Assembly: GCA_038049695.1 (NCBI GenBank)
Contig: CP142460.1
Coordinates: 36,552,001 to 36,616,000, forward strand
DNA length: 64,000 nt
Direction: 5' to 3'
Source of the DNA: Cinnamomum chago
Lineage: Eukaryota > Streptophyta > Magnoliopsida > Laurales > Lauraceae
Each line of letters opens with the position of its first letter. The stretch's first letter is position 1. The position numbers and the translations under genes were made by a program. Below, piece by piece: positions 31,781 through 43,899 of this stretch. Under the pieces are notes generated by a model. That model had not been told where the DNA came from. It saw only the letters and a list, made by a program, of their open reading frames with translations, and did no database searches.

Positions 31781-31796
31781 TCCTCCACCCTTTAGG
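31781..31796 (-). other. Polypurine tract of element B
   Basis: The minus strand reads CCTAAAGGGTGGAGGA directly before the LTR TG start. The pol reading frame overlaps it, so the integrase tail runs up to the LTR. Confidence 0.8.
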
Positions 31797-33223
31797 ATAT
31801 TTGGTCCACCAAATAAAACAAACATTTACCTCTAGTAAAAGCTGTGGATACTTCCTCTGAACTTGATCTCTCAATTCCCATGTGGCTTCCTCTGGCTCGT
31901 GGTTTTCCCAAAGTACCTTAACCCAATGAATAGTCTGATTTCTCAATTCTTACTCTTTGGTATCAATGATCTTGATCGGCTTTTCCTTATACGAGGCATC
32001 TTCTCGAACCTCCAAAGGCTCGTGTTGTAGTATATGCGAAGGACTAGAAACATATTTCTTGAGCATAGAAACGTGAAATACATTGTGCACCCCGGAAAGT
32101 TCCGGCGGTAACGCAAGTTTATATGCGACATCTCCAATCTTGCTCAAAATCTTATACGGACCAATAAACCTCCTTGACAATTTGCCTTTCTGACCGAACC
32201 TCAAAGTTCCTCTAATTGGTGAGGTTTTCAAGAATACTTTGTGACCCACTTGAAACTGCAATTCTCTTCGGCGAGTGTCTGCATAACTCGTCTGCCTACT
32301 TTGGGCGATCTTCAAATGTTCCTGAATCAGCTTGACCTTGTCACTTGTCTCTCCAACTATGGTCGGTCCATGAAAACTACATTCACCTACTTCTTCCCAA
32401 CAAACCGGCGTTCTGCATCTTCTGCCATAGAGTGCCTCGAAATGTGCCATGCCGATGCTAGAGTGGTAGCTATTGTTATAGGCAAATTCACAAAGCGGTA
32501 AGCACTCATCCCACTAAACCTTGAAATCCCATACACAAGCACGCAACATGTCTTCGAGATTCTGTATCGTCCTTTCTGACTGACCATCAGTCTAAGGATG
32601 ATAAGCTGTACTGAACTGAAGTTTGGTACTCATAGACTCATGAAGAGTTTTCTAAAACTTTGAAACGAACATGCTGTCTCTGTATGATGTGATGGAGATG
32701 GGCTGACCATGTTTACTTACAATCTCATCAACAAATAACTTTGCAAGTGGTGCCATGTGCATGATATTCCCTGTCTTCATCGGAATGAAATGAGCAGACT
32801 TTGTCAAACGATCTACAATAAACCAAATTGCATTATTTCCCTTCTTGGTATTTGGCAAACCGGAAATGAAATCCATGGTGATGTGCTCCCATTTCCACTC
32901 CGGAATCTCCAACGATTGTAGCAAGCCTGGGGGCTTTTGATATTTGCTTTAATCAACTGACAAGTTAAACAACGGGACATAAAAGTTGTTATCTCTCTCT
33001 TCTTGTTGTTCCACCAAAATATTTTCTTCAAATTATGGTACATCTTCGTGCTACCCGGATGCATAGAGTACCTTGTGCTGTGAGCTTCATTCATTATTTC
33101 ACTCTTCAAGTCATCCACATTTGGCACACACAACCGGTCACGGAAATACAATATCCCATTCACCATCTTGAAATCTGGACATTCTGTGATATGCTCTACT
33201 ATCTTTGCCAACTCTGGGTCTTA
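31781..33223 (-). pseudogene. Element B integrase with chromodomain-like C-terminus
   Basis: The HHCC zinc module lies at 33180-32990 (NEAHSTRYSMHPGSTKMYH, RCLTCQ), followed by a frameshift near 32935. The core follows with MDFISGLPNT (first Asp). The usual second catalytic Asp position reads TSYRDS, so Asp is replaced by Tyr, and TDGQSERT carries the Glu. Stops interrupt at about 32652 (TAG for Trp), 32593 (HP-TAG-TDGQ), 32516 (FKV-TAG-WDE) and 31950 (TAA). The C-terminal part has HNVFHVSMLKKY and a chromodomain-like VLWENHEPEEATWE motif near 31870. In life this protein would insert cDNA, with the chromodomain biasing it to heterochromatin; this copy cannot. Confidence 0.85.
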
Positions 33224-33955
33224 CAACTGACTTTCCTTGATCTTTTGGATGAAGGTAGGTTCCGATATTGTCATGTTTGCTAACATTGCACCCAATTTCA
33301 GGGTTTGTACTTCTACACTCAACTCTTCAAACTGTTGTAAGACACCAACTCCTCTCAAACTGGCCATGACCACTGATTTTTTGCTCAATGAATCAGCTAC
33401 AACGTTCACTTTGCTTGGATGATACTTGATTTGGAAATCATAGTCTTTGATGTACTCCATCCACCGTCTCTGTCTCATGTTTAAATCCTTCTGCAATAAC
33501 AAATATTGCAAACTTCGGTGATCTGAATGGACCTCAAATTTCTCTCCATAGAGATAGTGTCTCCACATCTTCAATGCAAATACAGCTGCTGCCAATTCCA
33601 AGTCATGAGTCGCATAGTTCTTCTCATGGTCCTTCAACTGTCTTGAGCCATAAGCAATCACCTTGCCATCCTGCATCAATACACAACCTAGTCCCACATT
33701 CGAAGCATCTGTATAAACAATAAATCCGCCGCTACCTAATGGTAATGTAAGGATTGGAGCTGTGGTTAACCTTCCCTTCAACTTTTGAAAACTTGTTTCA
33801 CACTGTTCGGTCCAAACAAATGGGACATTCTTCCTAGTCAATTTTGTCAATGGTGCTGCGATGGATGAAAAACCTTGGACAAACCTTCTGTAATAACCTG
33901 CAAACCCCAAAAAGCTTATGATTTCTGTCACACTGCTTGGCCTCACCCAATTCAA
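33221..33955 (-). pseudogene. Element B RT connection and RNase H
   Basis: 244 codons open. They include GFAGYYRRFV and LTKLTRKNVPFVW of the RT thumb/connection, then RNase H with FIVYTDASNVGLGCVL (Asp), DLELAAAVFALKMWRHYLYG (Glu) and VHSDHRSLQYL (Asp). All three visible acidic residues are kept. It closes with a TAA in KESQL-TAA-DPELAK, apparently a CAA-to-TAA change, because integrase sequence continues in frame after it. Upstream, a TAG at 34034-34036 (KCEF-TAG-LEQ, expected Trp) separates it from the RT palm. Confidence 0.85.
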
Positions 33956-34033
33956 ACCTGCTTCTATCTTGGTTGGATCGACTGCTAAACCTTTTATGGA
34001 GATGATGTGGCCTAGAAAAGCAACTTGCTCTAA

Positions 34034-34908
34034 CTAGAATTCGCACTTACTGAGTTTTGCATAAAGTTGGTTGTCCCTCAAAAGCTGTAACGCTGTCCTC
34101 AAATGTTCTTCATGCTCCTTCTTACTCTTGGAATACACCAAGACGTCATCAATGAATACTACTGTAGAGTGATCCAAATAGGGTGTAAAGACTTTGTTCA
34201 TAAGAGTCATAAAGACTGCGGGTGCATTTGTCAAACCAAAGGGCATCACTAAGAACTCGTAGTGCCCATATCTTGTTCTAAAAGCCGTTTTCTGAACATC
34301 AGAGTCTCTAACTCTCAATTGACGGTACCCTGATCTCAAGTCTATCTTGAAAAAATAGGCTACTCCTTGCAATTGATCAAATAATTCGTCTATCCTTGGC
34401 AATGGATACTTGTTCTTCACGGTCACATGGTTCAATTTCCTGTAGTCAATGCACATTCTCAAACTTCCACTTTCTTTTTCACAAACAACACCGGTGCACC
34501 CCAAGGTGAAACACTTGGCCTAATGAAGCCTTTACTCAACAATTCCTGCAATTGGAGTTTTAGGTCACCCATTTCTACTAGAGCCATTTTGTATGGCGCA
34601 ATGGAGATCGGAGCCGTCCCTGGTAGGAGCTCAATTGTGAACTCAACTTCTCTAATTGGTGGTAATCCAGGGATTTCTTCTGGAAAAACATCTGAAAATT
34701 CACACACAATGGGGATATCCTCCACCCCTTGGGACTGTTTATCCTCCGTGAAAAACGCAATAAAGGCCTGACACCCACTCTGAACTAGTCTGCTTACCTT
34801 CAACACTGAAATAAATCCTGCCTGAGTTTTCCTCTTGTTCCCCTGAAATATCAATTCTGCCTGTGGTCCTTGGAATCTGAATGTTATGGTTTTATTAAAA
34901 CAATCCAT
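34034..34908 (-). pseudogene. Element B reverse transcriptase
   Basis: Two overlapping frames cover RT. The first (34908-34459) has FPEEIPGLPPIREVEFTIEL and [20 protein letters not shown], then shifts near 34480. The second (to 34034) has [36 protein letters not shown] with the first Asp, [12 protein letters not shown], and the catalytic [11 protein letters not shown], ending at TAG. The motif order is that of chromovirus RT. The frameshift and TAG make it a pseudogene. Confidence 0.85.
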
Positions 34909-35249
34909 GGTGGCATGATATGCTTCTTACCAATCCATGCCTAAGATGACATCAAAATCATGCATGTCCAAAACAATGAGGTTGGCCGGTAAATTAACAT
35001 CTCCTAACAAAACTGTATAATTAGGGTAATAGGTTCTACACACAACTTGTTTCCCTACTGGTGTGGTTACTATCAGAATATAATCAATTCACTATGTGGT
35101 GCATCAATCATCTTAGCAAAACTAAGAGATAAAAATGAATGTGTTGATCCAGGGTCAAATAAAATCTGAGCTTCTACCCCACAAACAAGAAGTTTACTTT
35201 CCACCATGTCTCCTGCAGCTTCAGCATCCACACGGTTGAGATAATATAA
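34909..35249 (-). pseudogene. Element B aspartic protease
   Basis: Directly after the gag TAA at about 35250, the frame continues through VESKLLVCGVEAQILFDPGSTHSFLSLSFA. FDPGSTHSF is the protease active-site motif of this clade, in which FDSG or FDTG is usual, so Ser/Thr is replaced by Pro. Further in-frame stops are present towards 34910, as expected for a decayed copy. Confidence 0.65.
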
Positions 35250-36482
35250 TTATCCATGCATCTGTAGCCTATTCGGTGCTTGATTTTGCCTTCCTTGCCC
35301 ATGTCTGTTCTGTTGTGGAGGACGAGCATTCTGATTCTGCGCTGGTGGCCTAGTCTGCTGCTGCTGCTGCTGAGGTGGTCTAACCTGATTCTGAACTGGT
35401 GCTTGATTCTGAGGAGCTGCTTTTCTCTGTTGTTGGTTTCTGTTCTCTTGATTCTTAAGTTGTGGGCAATCCTTGATTGCATGGTTCATAGCCCCACATT
35501 TGAAATAGGCACCTGTGGCCTTACGACATTCATGAGTTTTGTGGTTCTTGCCACAATGGCCACAACCCTATCTCACCTGACTTTGTTCTTGCCTTGGTTT
35601 CTTATTGTGCTGTTGCTTCTGATTCTACTGCTGGTAGTGCTGCTTCATGTCTTGAACGATCAGGTTGTTAATATCCTCAAACTTATATGCTCGTTTGACA
35701 GCCTCATCATATGTAGCTGGTGGAACTACTCCTATTGTATCTCTCATGATAATCCGATTCAACCCTTCCAAGAACTTCGTTATCTTTTTCTACTCAGTGT
35801 CAATCAACTCGGTAGCATATCTAGCCAATCTCTCAAACTTGGTGACATAGTCTAGCACAGTCATGCTGCCTTGCTTGAGCTGCTGGAATTCGATAGCCTT
35901 CTGTCTCTTAACATGGGAAGGAATGTACTTATCCTGGAACTGTGTCTTGAAAACTGCCCATGCATCCTCGTTAGCCATTACCGTGTATGGATCCTTAACT
36001 GTTTGCCACCACTGATCTGCAAGTCCATAAAATAGTGAAGCTGTGAGGTTGACTTTCTGTCTCCCAGTTCACGTAAAGACATCAAAGATTTTCTCGATAT
36101 TAGCTAGCCAGTCATCTGCAACTAACGGGTCCTCATTGCCCGAAAATTCCTTATGTGCTCTCTTCCTGAACTTCTCAAACAACGCATTAGGGTCATGATC
36201 CCTATTGTGGATAACAATCTGTGGACCCAAAAGTTGAGGGTGTGGAGCTTGATTCCTGTTCTGAAGAACTTCCAAGAGTTGTCTCTGAACTTGTGTCATT
36301 TCCTCATCCTTCTTTGCTAGTTGTTCTTGAAATTTGGCTTGAGTCTCATTTGCCTGCCTTTATTATTCTATCATAGTTTGCATGAGTTCTTGGAACTGTG
36401 TAGCTGTTGGCGTATTAGTTGTGTCTGACTCATTCTAATTACTGCCTGAGGCATTATTGTTTGGAAATTTTCTTGGAGGCAT
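35250..36482 (-). pseudogene. Element B gag
   Basis: It starts at ATG 36482 (MPPRKFPNNN), about 146 bp after the primer site. It aligns residue by residue with the open gag of D: EKFRKRAHKEFSGNEDPLVADDW, SLFYGLAD, KTQFQDKYIPSHVKRQKAIE and LKQGSMTVLDYVTKFERLARYA. The nucleocapsid shows CGHCGKNHKTHEC and a second knuckle whose first Cys is Tyr (YFKCGAMNHAIKDC), then a Gln/Asn/Pro-rich tail. Stops lie at 36435 (TAG where D has CAG), about 36070, 35790, 35625, 35570 and 35250. Most read as CAG-to-TAG or CAA-to-TAA against D. Confidence 0.85.
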
Positions 36483-36627
36483 GATGCTGTAAAACAAGGT
36501 GTTAGTACACAATAAACATGGTATAAGGGTTTCTAAGGTCCTATACCAACAAATCTATCGAACTCACGAATCCTCGCCACGTTCCTAAGACCTTTCTAGT
36601 TTCTTTTAAGTGCCTGAAACAAGTCCC

Positions 36628-36639
36628 GCTCTGATACCA
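36628..36639 (-). other. Primer-binding site of element B
   Basis: TGGTATCAGAGC on the minus strand, 4 bp (GGAC) inside the LTR end TCGCGACA. It is the same arrangement as in D. Confidence 0.9.
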
Positions 36640-36643
36640 GTCC

Positions 36644-38450
36644 TGTCGCGACCCCGAAACGGGCCCCGGGCCCGCCACGGTTGTTTTTCTTGTTGTTATG
36701 TTTGTTTTCTCACAGGTTCCCGCGGTGAGGATTCCCGAAACACGCGGAATCTGTCTCACATGATCAAGTTTGCGGAAGCGTGTAGCAAATCACATCAAGA
36801 TAAGCACCAATAAGTTTTTAAGTGCTATGACAAATAATATCAAGACATAGTATCAAACGAAAGGAGTTAACATGACATTCCCATCATAATTCAAGTTATG
36901 AGACTAACACAAAAGTAAGTTTAGTTTAGTTACATCCCATAAGAGGCCAACAAAGGCCAATACAGTTCTCAAAATAATAAAGGACCCAATGACAAAATGT
37001 AGCGAAACTCAAGAACCCGCCCGACGTCTAGTTGACATCGTCGGGTTGCCACTCTCAGACTGGGGGTGACTTAAGAGCCTCCTCCAGACGCTCCTCCTCA
37101 AAGGCAACGTCACCTGCACCTGGGCACCAACATACAAGGGTCAAACACGACGGTTTGGCAGGTAATCAATTTAAGCATGAGCACGTAAGTAAATGTTTAA
37201 AGAATCATATAAGACATTTTTTTGAATTGTAAACAGTTACATGACTAAGTTACATTTCAAAATACGAGCAAAGCTAACATGAATACTTATAATATCATTA
37301 ATAGTTACATTCCACAATGAGCCCATCCTTTCCCTATCATTTAAAATGAAAAGAGCAAGCAAGCATGACAAGCACGATATACATAATATAATCACGACAC
37401 GATTCCCACATATACGGGGATTCCGGTCGCGGAACCGGACTCGCACGATGTGTAATAAAATACACGACCAACCTGCAAATAGTCCACATGTTTAAGGACC
37501 CTCAGATAGTGGATCAAACTGAAATGGCAATCCAAGCCCAGTGGTGTTCACTTAAATGTATGAATGCACAAAACACTCAAAACACTGTCTAAACAAGTCG
37601 AAATAAAAGGGGAAAATCACTTATCAAAACACGACAAACACAACTAGCAAAAGGCATCATTAATATGCATAACATGCTTAGGAAGTGACCCCTTTTTTTC
37701 ACTTTTGGAACAAATCTTCAAACAAGCTTGTACTTAACATTCAAAACGAATACACAATGATATTCATTATATCAAAAGCTAAAGTACGAACACAAAGTCT
37801 ATCAAGCACATGTAAGGACCTTTGGTTGATCTTTGTGTAAACGAAACCCTAAATGTTGGAATTAAAAGAGAATTGGTGCCCCGAAAGTTCAAAGACTTCT
37901 CAGGTTTCGAGTGCACAATATCAGGTTAAAGGTCACTTAACATGTTCTAGTCTTCATTCTTACAAATATTTTTCAAAATGGGCAATGGTGTGAAATTCGG
38001 TCAGCTCGCGGTCAGGTGTCGGCTAGCCAAACTAGGATCTGGCGGCTAGCGGCCAGCTGAACGACAGGTTGACCACTGGAAACCCAGGTCCAAACGCAAC
38101 TCTCTGGAAAAGAAACCGAACTAACTTCGGTTGGCTTGCGGTTAGCCGAAATGGGACCTGACGGCTAGCCGTAAGCTGACCGTAGGGCTGACCACTGAAC
38201 CCTGATACACATGCCAGCTTCTGGAAAAGGAACCGCCGAGCTCGGTCAGCTCACGGATAGCTGAAATGGGGATTTCAGCTAGCCGCCAGCTGACCAGCGG
38301 CTGACCGAAACTGCACGACAAGTGCATTTCAGTTCAGATTTTCACATTTTCTTCTTCCCTTTCTTATTTCTCGTTCAACCTGCACCTCCTTGAGCCTACA
38401 AGCTCTCCAAGGGATAAAACACACATTTCATAGCATAATTGAGACATCAC
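36644..38450 (-). mobile_element. 5' LTR of element B, distal part, interrupted by C
   Basis: It ends (minus) in GGGGTCGCGACA at 36644 and runs rightwards until C starts at 38451. It corresponds to the last ~1.8 kb of the D LTR. It contains a GC-rich inverted-unit block (37990-38310) with 'ggttggcttgcggttagccgaaatggg', 'ggctagcggccagctgac' and similar. The first ~1070 bp of this LTR should lie beyond the right end of C, outside the window. Confidence 0.85.
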
Positions 38451-39754
38451 TGTCGGATGTGAATTTTGATCCCCCAAGGGAGGGAAATCGCCATTCATCT
38501 ATATGTGTTATTTAAATTTTACATCGAAAATGAGGATTCCGACTACCCTCAAAATTGACGGATCACGATCGCCAGCTACGGTAACGGCCGTAACACCGTT
38601 CTTCGACAAAAGCCGAAGAAAAATGGGAGAAAATAAATGGGTGGGTTCTTCTCTCGTCTAATGTGCTGCCGGCAACACACGACGGTTTTCAAGTCACATT
38701 AATTTGGGTCTCTTTGGGTCTCTTTAATATTGGGTCAATTCAGGGTTATGAGTCAGAATCCAAATAAGGTTAATCCTCACATAGCAAAATCATGGTATAT
38801 CCAAGTAAGACAAAATAATTAAAATAAAGAAAATAAAAAGGGGGGAGGTGCCAAATATTTAAGAAGAGGATCGGCCCCGTTCCCGGGTACCCCCTTCTAA
38901 TCCCTTGGCAAAATAGGGTTCAAAGGCTGACTTTTAAATCAAAATGATGATGCAAATGAGACTTTGACTTGTGATTTCTGTGTTTTTCGTGTGCGATACA
39001 CGAGTGATAAAGTAAAAAGCCGATGGGCTGTAATTGATTGAAGGTGGCCGATGGGCCGGTGTTTGTTTTAGATGGCCGATGGGCCGTGATTGATTTAGGG
39101 TGGCCGATGGGCCGAAATAAAAAAAATGCAAAGTGTGTGAAATCACTCATCTCATCTAATTATTCTCATTTATTCAATTTTGGAAGTCAGTTCTTTGTTC
39201 CCTTTTATCATTAAGTTCGATTAAATATTTGGCACCTGAGGTGGAGGAAGAAATAAAGGAAAAATCTTTTTGGGTTTATTTTGTTGATTTTATAGTTTTT
39301 ATGGTTTTTTGATATTGGACTAGAAGGGCCTAACTAGGGGATTTTTACTTGGATTTATGTGATTAGTGCTTATTACTGATCATCGGATTAACCCGAACCT
39401 AAGGTCCTAGACCGCCCTCATCAGCTCTCCCGGTCCCCTAACGGAACAAGAAAAGTGATGGGACAAAGCCTAATACTCTAATCTATCTAATGGAGGAATC
39501 CGATATAATCCTAGGGTGCAAATAGCTTAAGCTTGGCAATTTCTATGCCTAAGGAATTTGGTTATGATCTTAATTGGGTGGGTTTGTTTTAAATTAAGAG
39601 TTGATTAAGAGTGATTTAGGGATGCTTTAAGGTTCTGATTAATGTGTTTTTAAATATATTAAGGTTCTGTTTTAGTTGTTTAAGGCTCTGGAATTTCAGG
39701 TTTTGTTTCAAATGACGGAAAGATGTCAGAATCTGTGAAATAGGACTGACGGAG

Positions 39755-42700
39755 AACTTGGGCGCACTTATAGTTGCGCCTATGTTACTCAGGCAACTTG
39801 GGCGTATTGATAGTGGCGCCCAAGTGTCAGGTTCTGTGTGCTTGGGCTGGTGACGATGGTATCGCTATTGATTTTGGAATTCGGGGGGTTTTTATAAGTG
39901 TAAGCTTCTGTTTTAATGTTGTTTTAGGTTCTGGATTGATTTATCTTAATGGTTTAAGCCCGGAATTCGAATTGTAACCGAGATTCACAACTTGGGCTAG
40001 ACAGGAAACCTGGGCGCACCTGTGTGTGCGCCTAGGTATTTCTGTGAACTTGGGCGCACCTGGGTGGGCGCCCAAGTGGTGCTTTGATGTTGTTTGCCCG
40101 TCCGGCTCCGGTTCGAGGTTCCGGTTGGGTTTAAGTTAATTAAGTCTTTAATCTTGGGCTGCTATTGGTTCTGTGATGGTCCTATGATGTTGATTAAAGT
40201 CAAGGTTCAAGGTGACTATGGATTCGGAGATCCCGGGTGGAGGCGAACTTGGGCGCACCTGTGGTTGCTCCTATGTTTCCTGAATAACTTGGGTGCGCCT
40301 ATGGTTGCTCCTATCTTTGCTGAATAACTTAGGCTCACCTCTGGTTGCTCCTATGTTTCCCGAGTAACTTGGGTGCACCTATGGTTGCTCCTATCTTTCC
40401 TGAATAACTTAGGCACACCTGTGGTTGCTCCTATCTTTCCTGAATAACTTGGGCGCACCTATGGTTGCTCCTATCTTTCCTGAATAACTTGGGCGCACCT
40501 ATGGTTGCTCCTAAGTGTCTGATTCGCGTGTTTTGGTTCTCTACGAGATTCTGTTCACTTAAGCTTGGAGTCTCAGGTGATCTATGTCAATAAATATACG
40601 TGGTTTAAGTTCGGGAGTTAAAACGCGACCAATGTGCTTCGGGATTGGAATAAGAAGTTGGGCGCACTTATATGTGAGCCCAGGTTTCTGGGGTAACTTG
40701 GGCGCACCTGTGGTTGCTCCTAAGTGTTTGTCTGTTGTGGAGCTACTAGTTCGTTCAATTCTAGGGTGCTTTTAAGTCGGATTTGGTATTCTAGTTGGGG
40801 AATGTCTCTATTCTCTGGGTGTGGCTGAGTCTTATCATCTTTAATTAGGTTTCTATTAGGGTCTTAATTAGGGATTGGTGGCTAGGGTTTTGTTGTTAGG
40901 GTTTGATTAATTAGGGGTTTTGGTTTATATAGGCTTGTTAATCAAAATTTTAATTAAGGTTTGTTAATTAGGGTTTTAATTTATTTAGGCTTATTAATTA
41001 GGATTTTAATTAGGGTTTTAATTTATTTAGGCTTATTAATTAAGGTTGGTTAATTAGGATTTCATTAAGAGTTGTTAATCAATTTTAGGGATTTAGTTAA
41101 TTAATTCTATGGGTTTTAATTGGATGTTTTAATTAGGTGTTTTGAGTTAATTAAGTGTTTTAGATTAGGAGTTGATCAAATTTATTGATTTACTTAGGCA
41201 CAAATGAAATATCCTAAGATTAGCTACTTAATGTCTACTTTTATAATTCTAATACTTCTTTTAATTACTTTCTTTTTTGTGTCCTCTTCTCTAATTACTA
41301 GAGAGTAAGATGAGAGGAGAAATATTTTATGATTTTGATTTTTTGGTATTTTATGCAATTTATCCTAACATAAAATGATGATAATTCGATATTTCGAAGT
41401 CTAGAAGTTCAGTAATCAATTGAAATTACCACAAAGATAAAGCAGCAAGCTAAATGGAATGCAAAGATATGAAAAGGCGGGCCGGAAAACGAATTAGGAA
41501 CTTGGGCGCACACACAGTTGCTCCCAAGTTTCTCTGCACAACTTGGGCTCACACACATTTCCCCCAAGTTTCTCTGCACAACTTGGGCTCACGCACAGTT
41601 GCTCCCAAGTTCACTGTCTCTTTTTTTCCTTTATCTTTTGCGATATATTTGGTCTTCCTTCTAATCCTTTCAACACTTTTCTCAAATCCGAAGACTTTAA
41701 TACTAACTTTTATAGGGGTAGGCCCGGATCTAAGAAACAGAGTACACGCGAAACGAGAAGTCGGGGCCAAAAGCCTATCCAGAAACTTGGGCGCACACAC
41801 AGTTGCTCCCAAGTTTTTCCTGCACTTTTCTTCTTCTTTGTTTCTTTTCTCGATACTTTTCGCGCGATTTGGGATGCAAGATTATAGATCCGAAGGTCCC
41901 AATAACAATACGTATGAAAAACGAGTTCGGATCTAAGAAATAAATTGTGCTTACTATGAAACTCGGGGTTGAAAACTGTTGCAGACACTTGGGCGCACAG
42001 ATAGTTGCGCCCAAGTATTTTGTTGCACTTTTTTCTTTTTTTTATATATTTTTTTTCGGATTTTACTTAATGAAGATGAAATGGATGCAAAGTCTATCCT
42101 AATCACGAGTTCGGAATGCAAGAAATAATACAGATCTACGGAGTAGGGATGATCCTAAGCATGTTACTACTGATGGATCTTTGCTAAGTATTAGATCTAC
42201 TAAAAAAATACTACTATTAATGCAGATCTACAATGCATGCATGATCCTAAGCATATTTCTAAACATTAATGATGTTGAATATCAATGGAAGAGAACCTAA
42301 TCTAGAAATACCGGTCGGAATCGTATCTTTCAAATCGTAGGTTGAAGTTTTCACGCAGATCCATGGCTTTCGGAAGCTCTCTCCATCGCTAATCTTGGGA
42401 AACAAAAGCTCCTTCTTCTCCTTTCGTCTAGATCCAAAGCTCTCTCTTTGGTGGCTACTCTCTCTTTCTCTCTTTTCTTCTAGTTTTTCTATTCTTTTTG
42501 GTAGCCCTCCCTCTTGTAAATGACATAAGAGATCCTTATATAAGGGTTTTTTCGTGGAGAAGGGGTTAGGGCTGCTATTTGTACGAGTTTCCAGAGGTTT
42601 CGCGCAAACCAAGGCAAGTCTTGGGTTACGGGGAACTTGTGTGCGCCCATGTTAGCCTGGGAACTATGCATGCGCCCATGTTGGTTTTGGGAGCTAAGTG

Positions 42701-43420
42701 GGCTTATGGTTCGGTTCCGGACTGTTTTTGGGTCGAGGTTAGGTCGGGACTACGAAGGATAGAGCAAAACCCACCTAAGTATGTATTCAAGCTCTCTTCT
42801 AGGCTAACTGGACACCTGGGCGCACCTGTGTGTGCACCCAAGCACAGGCTGAAACTTGGGCGCACCTAGGGTGGCGCCCAAGTTGTCTCTAAGTGGGGGG
42901 TTGTTAAGGCAATCTTCCGTGGGCCATAACTCTTGGACCGTTGGTCGGAATTGGACGTTCTATATATCGTTGGAAAGCTCTTGAAAAGTAGAATCTGTTG
43001 GTCCATACATCATAGTGATCAGAGGTCAGGAAATGGCAGGGACCTGGGGTTAAGTTGACCTAGGGTTTGGTTCAGGTTGAATTTGGACTAAAGTAAAGGA
43101 AATTGAACTTAGGTGCATTTGTGGGGGCGCCCAAGTGGATTTTAGAACTTGGGCGCACACACAAGTGCGCCCATGTTATCTTCTGAGTTGAATGGGCTTG
43201 GGGTTTGGTTTCGGATTGTTTTCGAATTGAGATTGGGTCGGAACTATGAAGAGTGGAGCGGAACCGGCTTAAATGTGCACTAGAGTATGCTCTAGGGTAA
43301 CCAGAGACTTGGGCGCACCTTTGTGTGCGCCCAAGAGTGTCCTTGGAACCTGGGTGCACCTCTGTATGCGCGCAAGTGCAGCTTGGAACTTGGGCGCACC
43401 TATATGGGCGCCCAAGTGTG
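39755..43420. repeat. About 27 dispersed hairpin units on a 40-bp pitch in C LTR
   Basis: The unit 'aacttgggcgcacctNtgNgtgcgcccaagt' is an imperfect inverted repeat. Copies sit near 39757, 39797, 40010, 40051, 40246, 40286, 40326, 40366, 40406, 40446, 40486, 40655, 40695, 41499, 41540, 41580, 41785, 41987, 42637, 42660, 42813, 42853, 43109, 43147, 43308, 43348 and 43388. Within each cluster the starts are 40 (38-41) bp apart. Seven copies at 40246-40486 are exactly periodic and share 'ggttgctcctat' as the right arm. Confidence 0.92.
42534..42545 (-). promoter_or_regulatory. TATA box of C LTR (left copy)
   Basis: CCTTATATAAGG, itself a palindrome. The right-copy equivalent is 59173-59184. It lies between hairpin clusters, so about 1.3 kb of the LTR precedes it on the minus strand. 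Confidence 0.6.
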
Positions 43421-43883
43421 TCCCTTGTGCGGTATCATTTATGTATTCTTCCGAGGGCCATATCTTTTGATCCGTTGGTCGGAATTGGACGTTCTATATA
43501 TCGTCGGAAAGCTCTCGGAATGTAGAATCTTTTGGTCTGTAGCTCCTAATATTCAGAGGTCAGGAAAAGTAAGGGATACTCAGATCAATGATTCCAACCT
43601 CTTAACCCATGTGAATCGCATTGTACTTAGGCAAACTATGTGTAATTTCTCTAAGAACAATCTGAGTGTGTTCTATATAGTCTGGAAGGGGCTTGGAATA
43701 GTGTTGTAGTCCATGCCTGGTATGAATTGCCGAACTAAGTCTAAAATTATCAACAAGCATCTTCATCATCATTAATTAATCTGAATTATGCCGTTAACCA
43801 TTCAATCATGGGTGAAATGGGGGCATCATTATATATGATAAGTGTTTAAGGCTATCATAGGGGGCCAAAATGAGGTGTCTACA

Positions 43884-43899
43884 GTATGCCCCTCTTTGG
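43884..43899 (-). other. Polypurine tract of element C
   Basis: The minus strand CCAAAGAGGGGCATAC immediately precedes the LTR start TGTAGACACC. Confidence 0.8.

Larger units (their letters stand above)
29750..38450 (-). mobile_element. Element B: decayed Tekay/Del-type Ty3/Gypsy chromovirus
   Basis: The minus strand, read right to left, shows LTR (36644 and up), primer site TGGTATCAGAGC, gag with two zinc knuckles, protease, RT, RNase H, integrase with a chromodomain-like end, polypurine tract and LTR. LTRs begin TGTTAGACCCCGGCCCAG. Gene order, LTR size (D has 2.95 kb) and chromodomain fit Tekay/Del. The right LTR is cut at 38450 by C. The left LTR lacks about 206 bp at its end and about 629 bp internally. 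Many stops and frameshifts show it is inactive. Confidence 0.85.
38451..43883 (-). mobile_element. 3' LTR of element C (5433 bp)
   Basis: Complete LTR, TGTAGACACC…CCGACA on the minus strand. It contains repeats of 'ggccgatgggcc' (39026-39116), about 27 copies of a 'cttgggcgcacc…gcgcccaag' hairpin unit, an AT-rich 'ttaattagggtttt' block (40840-41160) and a TATA box at 42534. It has no coding capacity beyond stop-poor repeat reading. Confidence 0.92.

Noticed and set aside
35280..35855. 191-codon plus-strand frame with Leu-rich, membrane-like sequence
   Set aside because: Antisense of the Gln-rich tail of B gag (CAG repeats read as CTG Leu).
40246..40515. Exact 40-bp repeats resembling a CRISPR array
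   Set aside because: The repeat fills the whole 40-bp period, there are no unique spacers, and the context is a plant LTR.
41454..41936. 160-codon plus-strand frame, present again at 58090-58572
   Set aside because: Identical because it lies in both LTRs of C; it is made of hairpin-repeat reading (NLGAHTVAPKF) and has no protein-like core.
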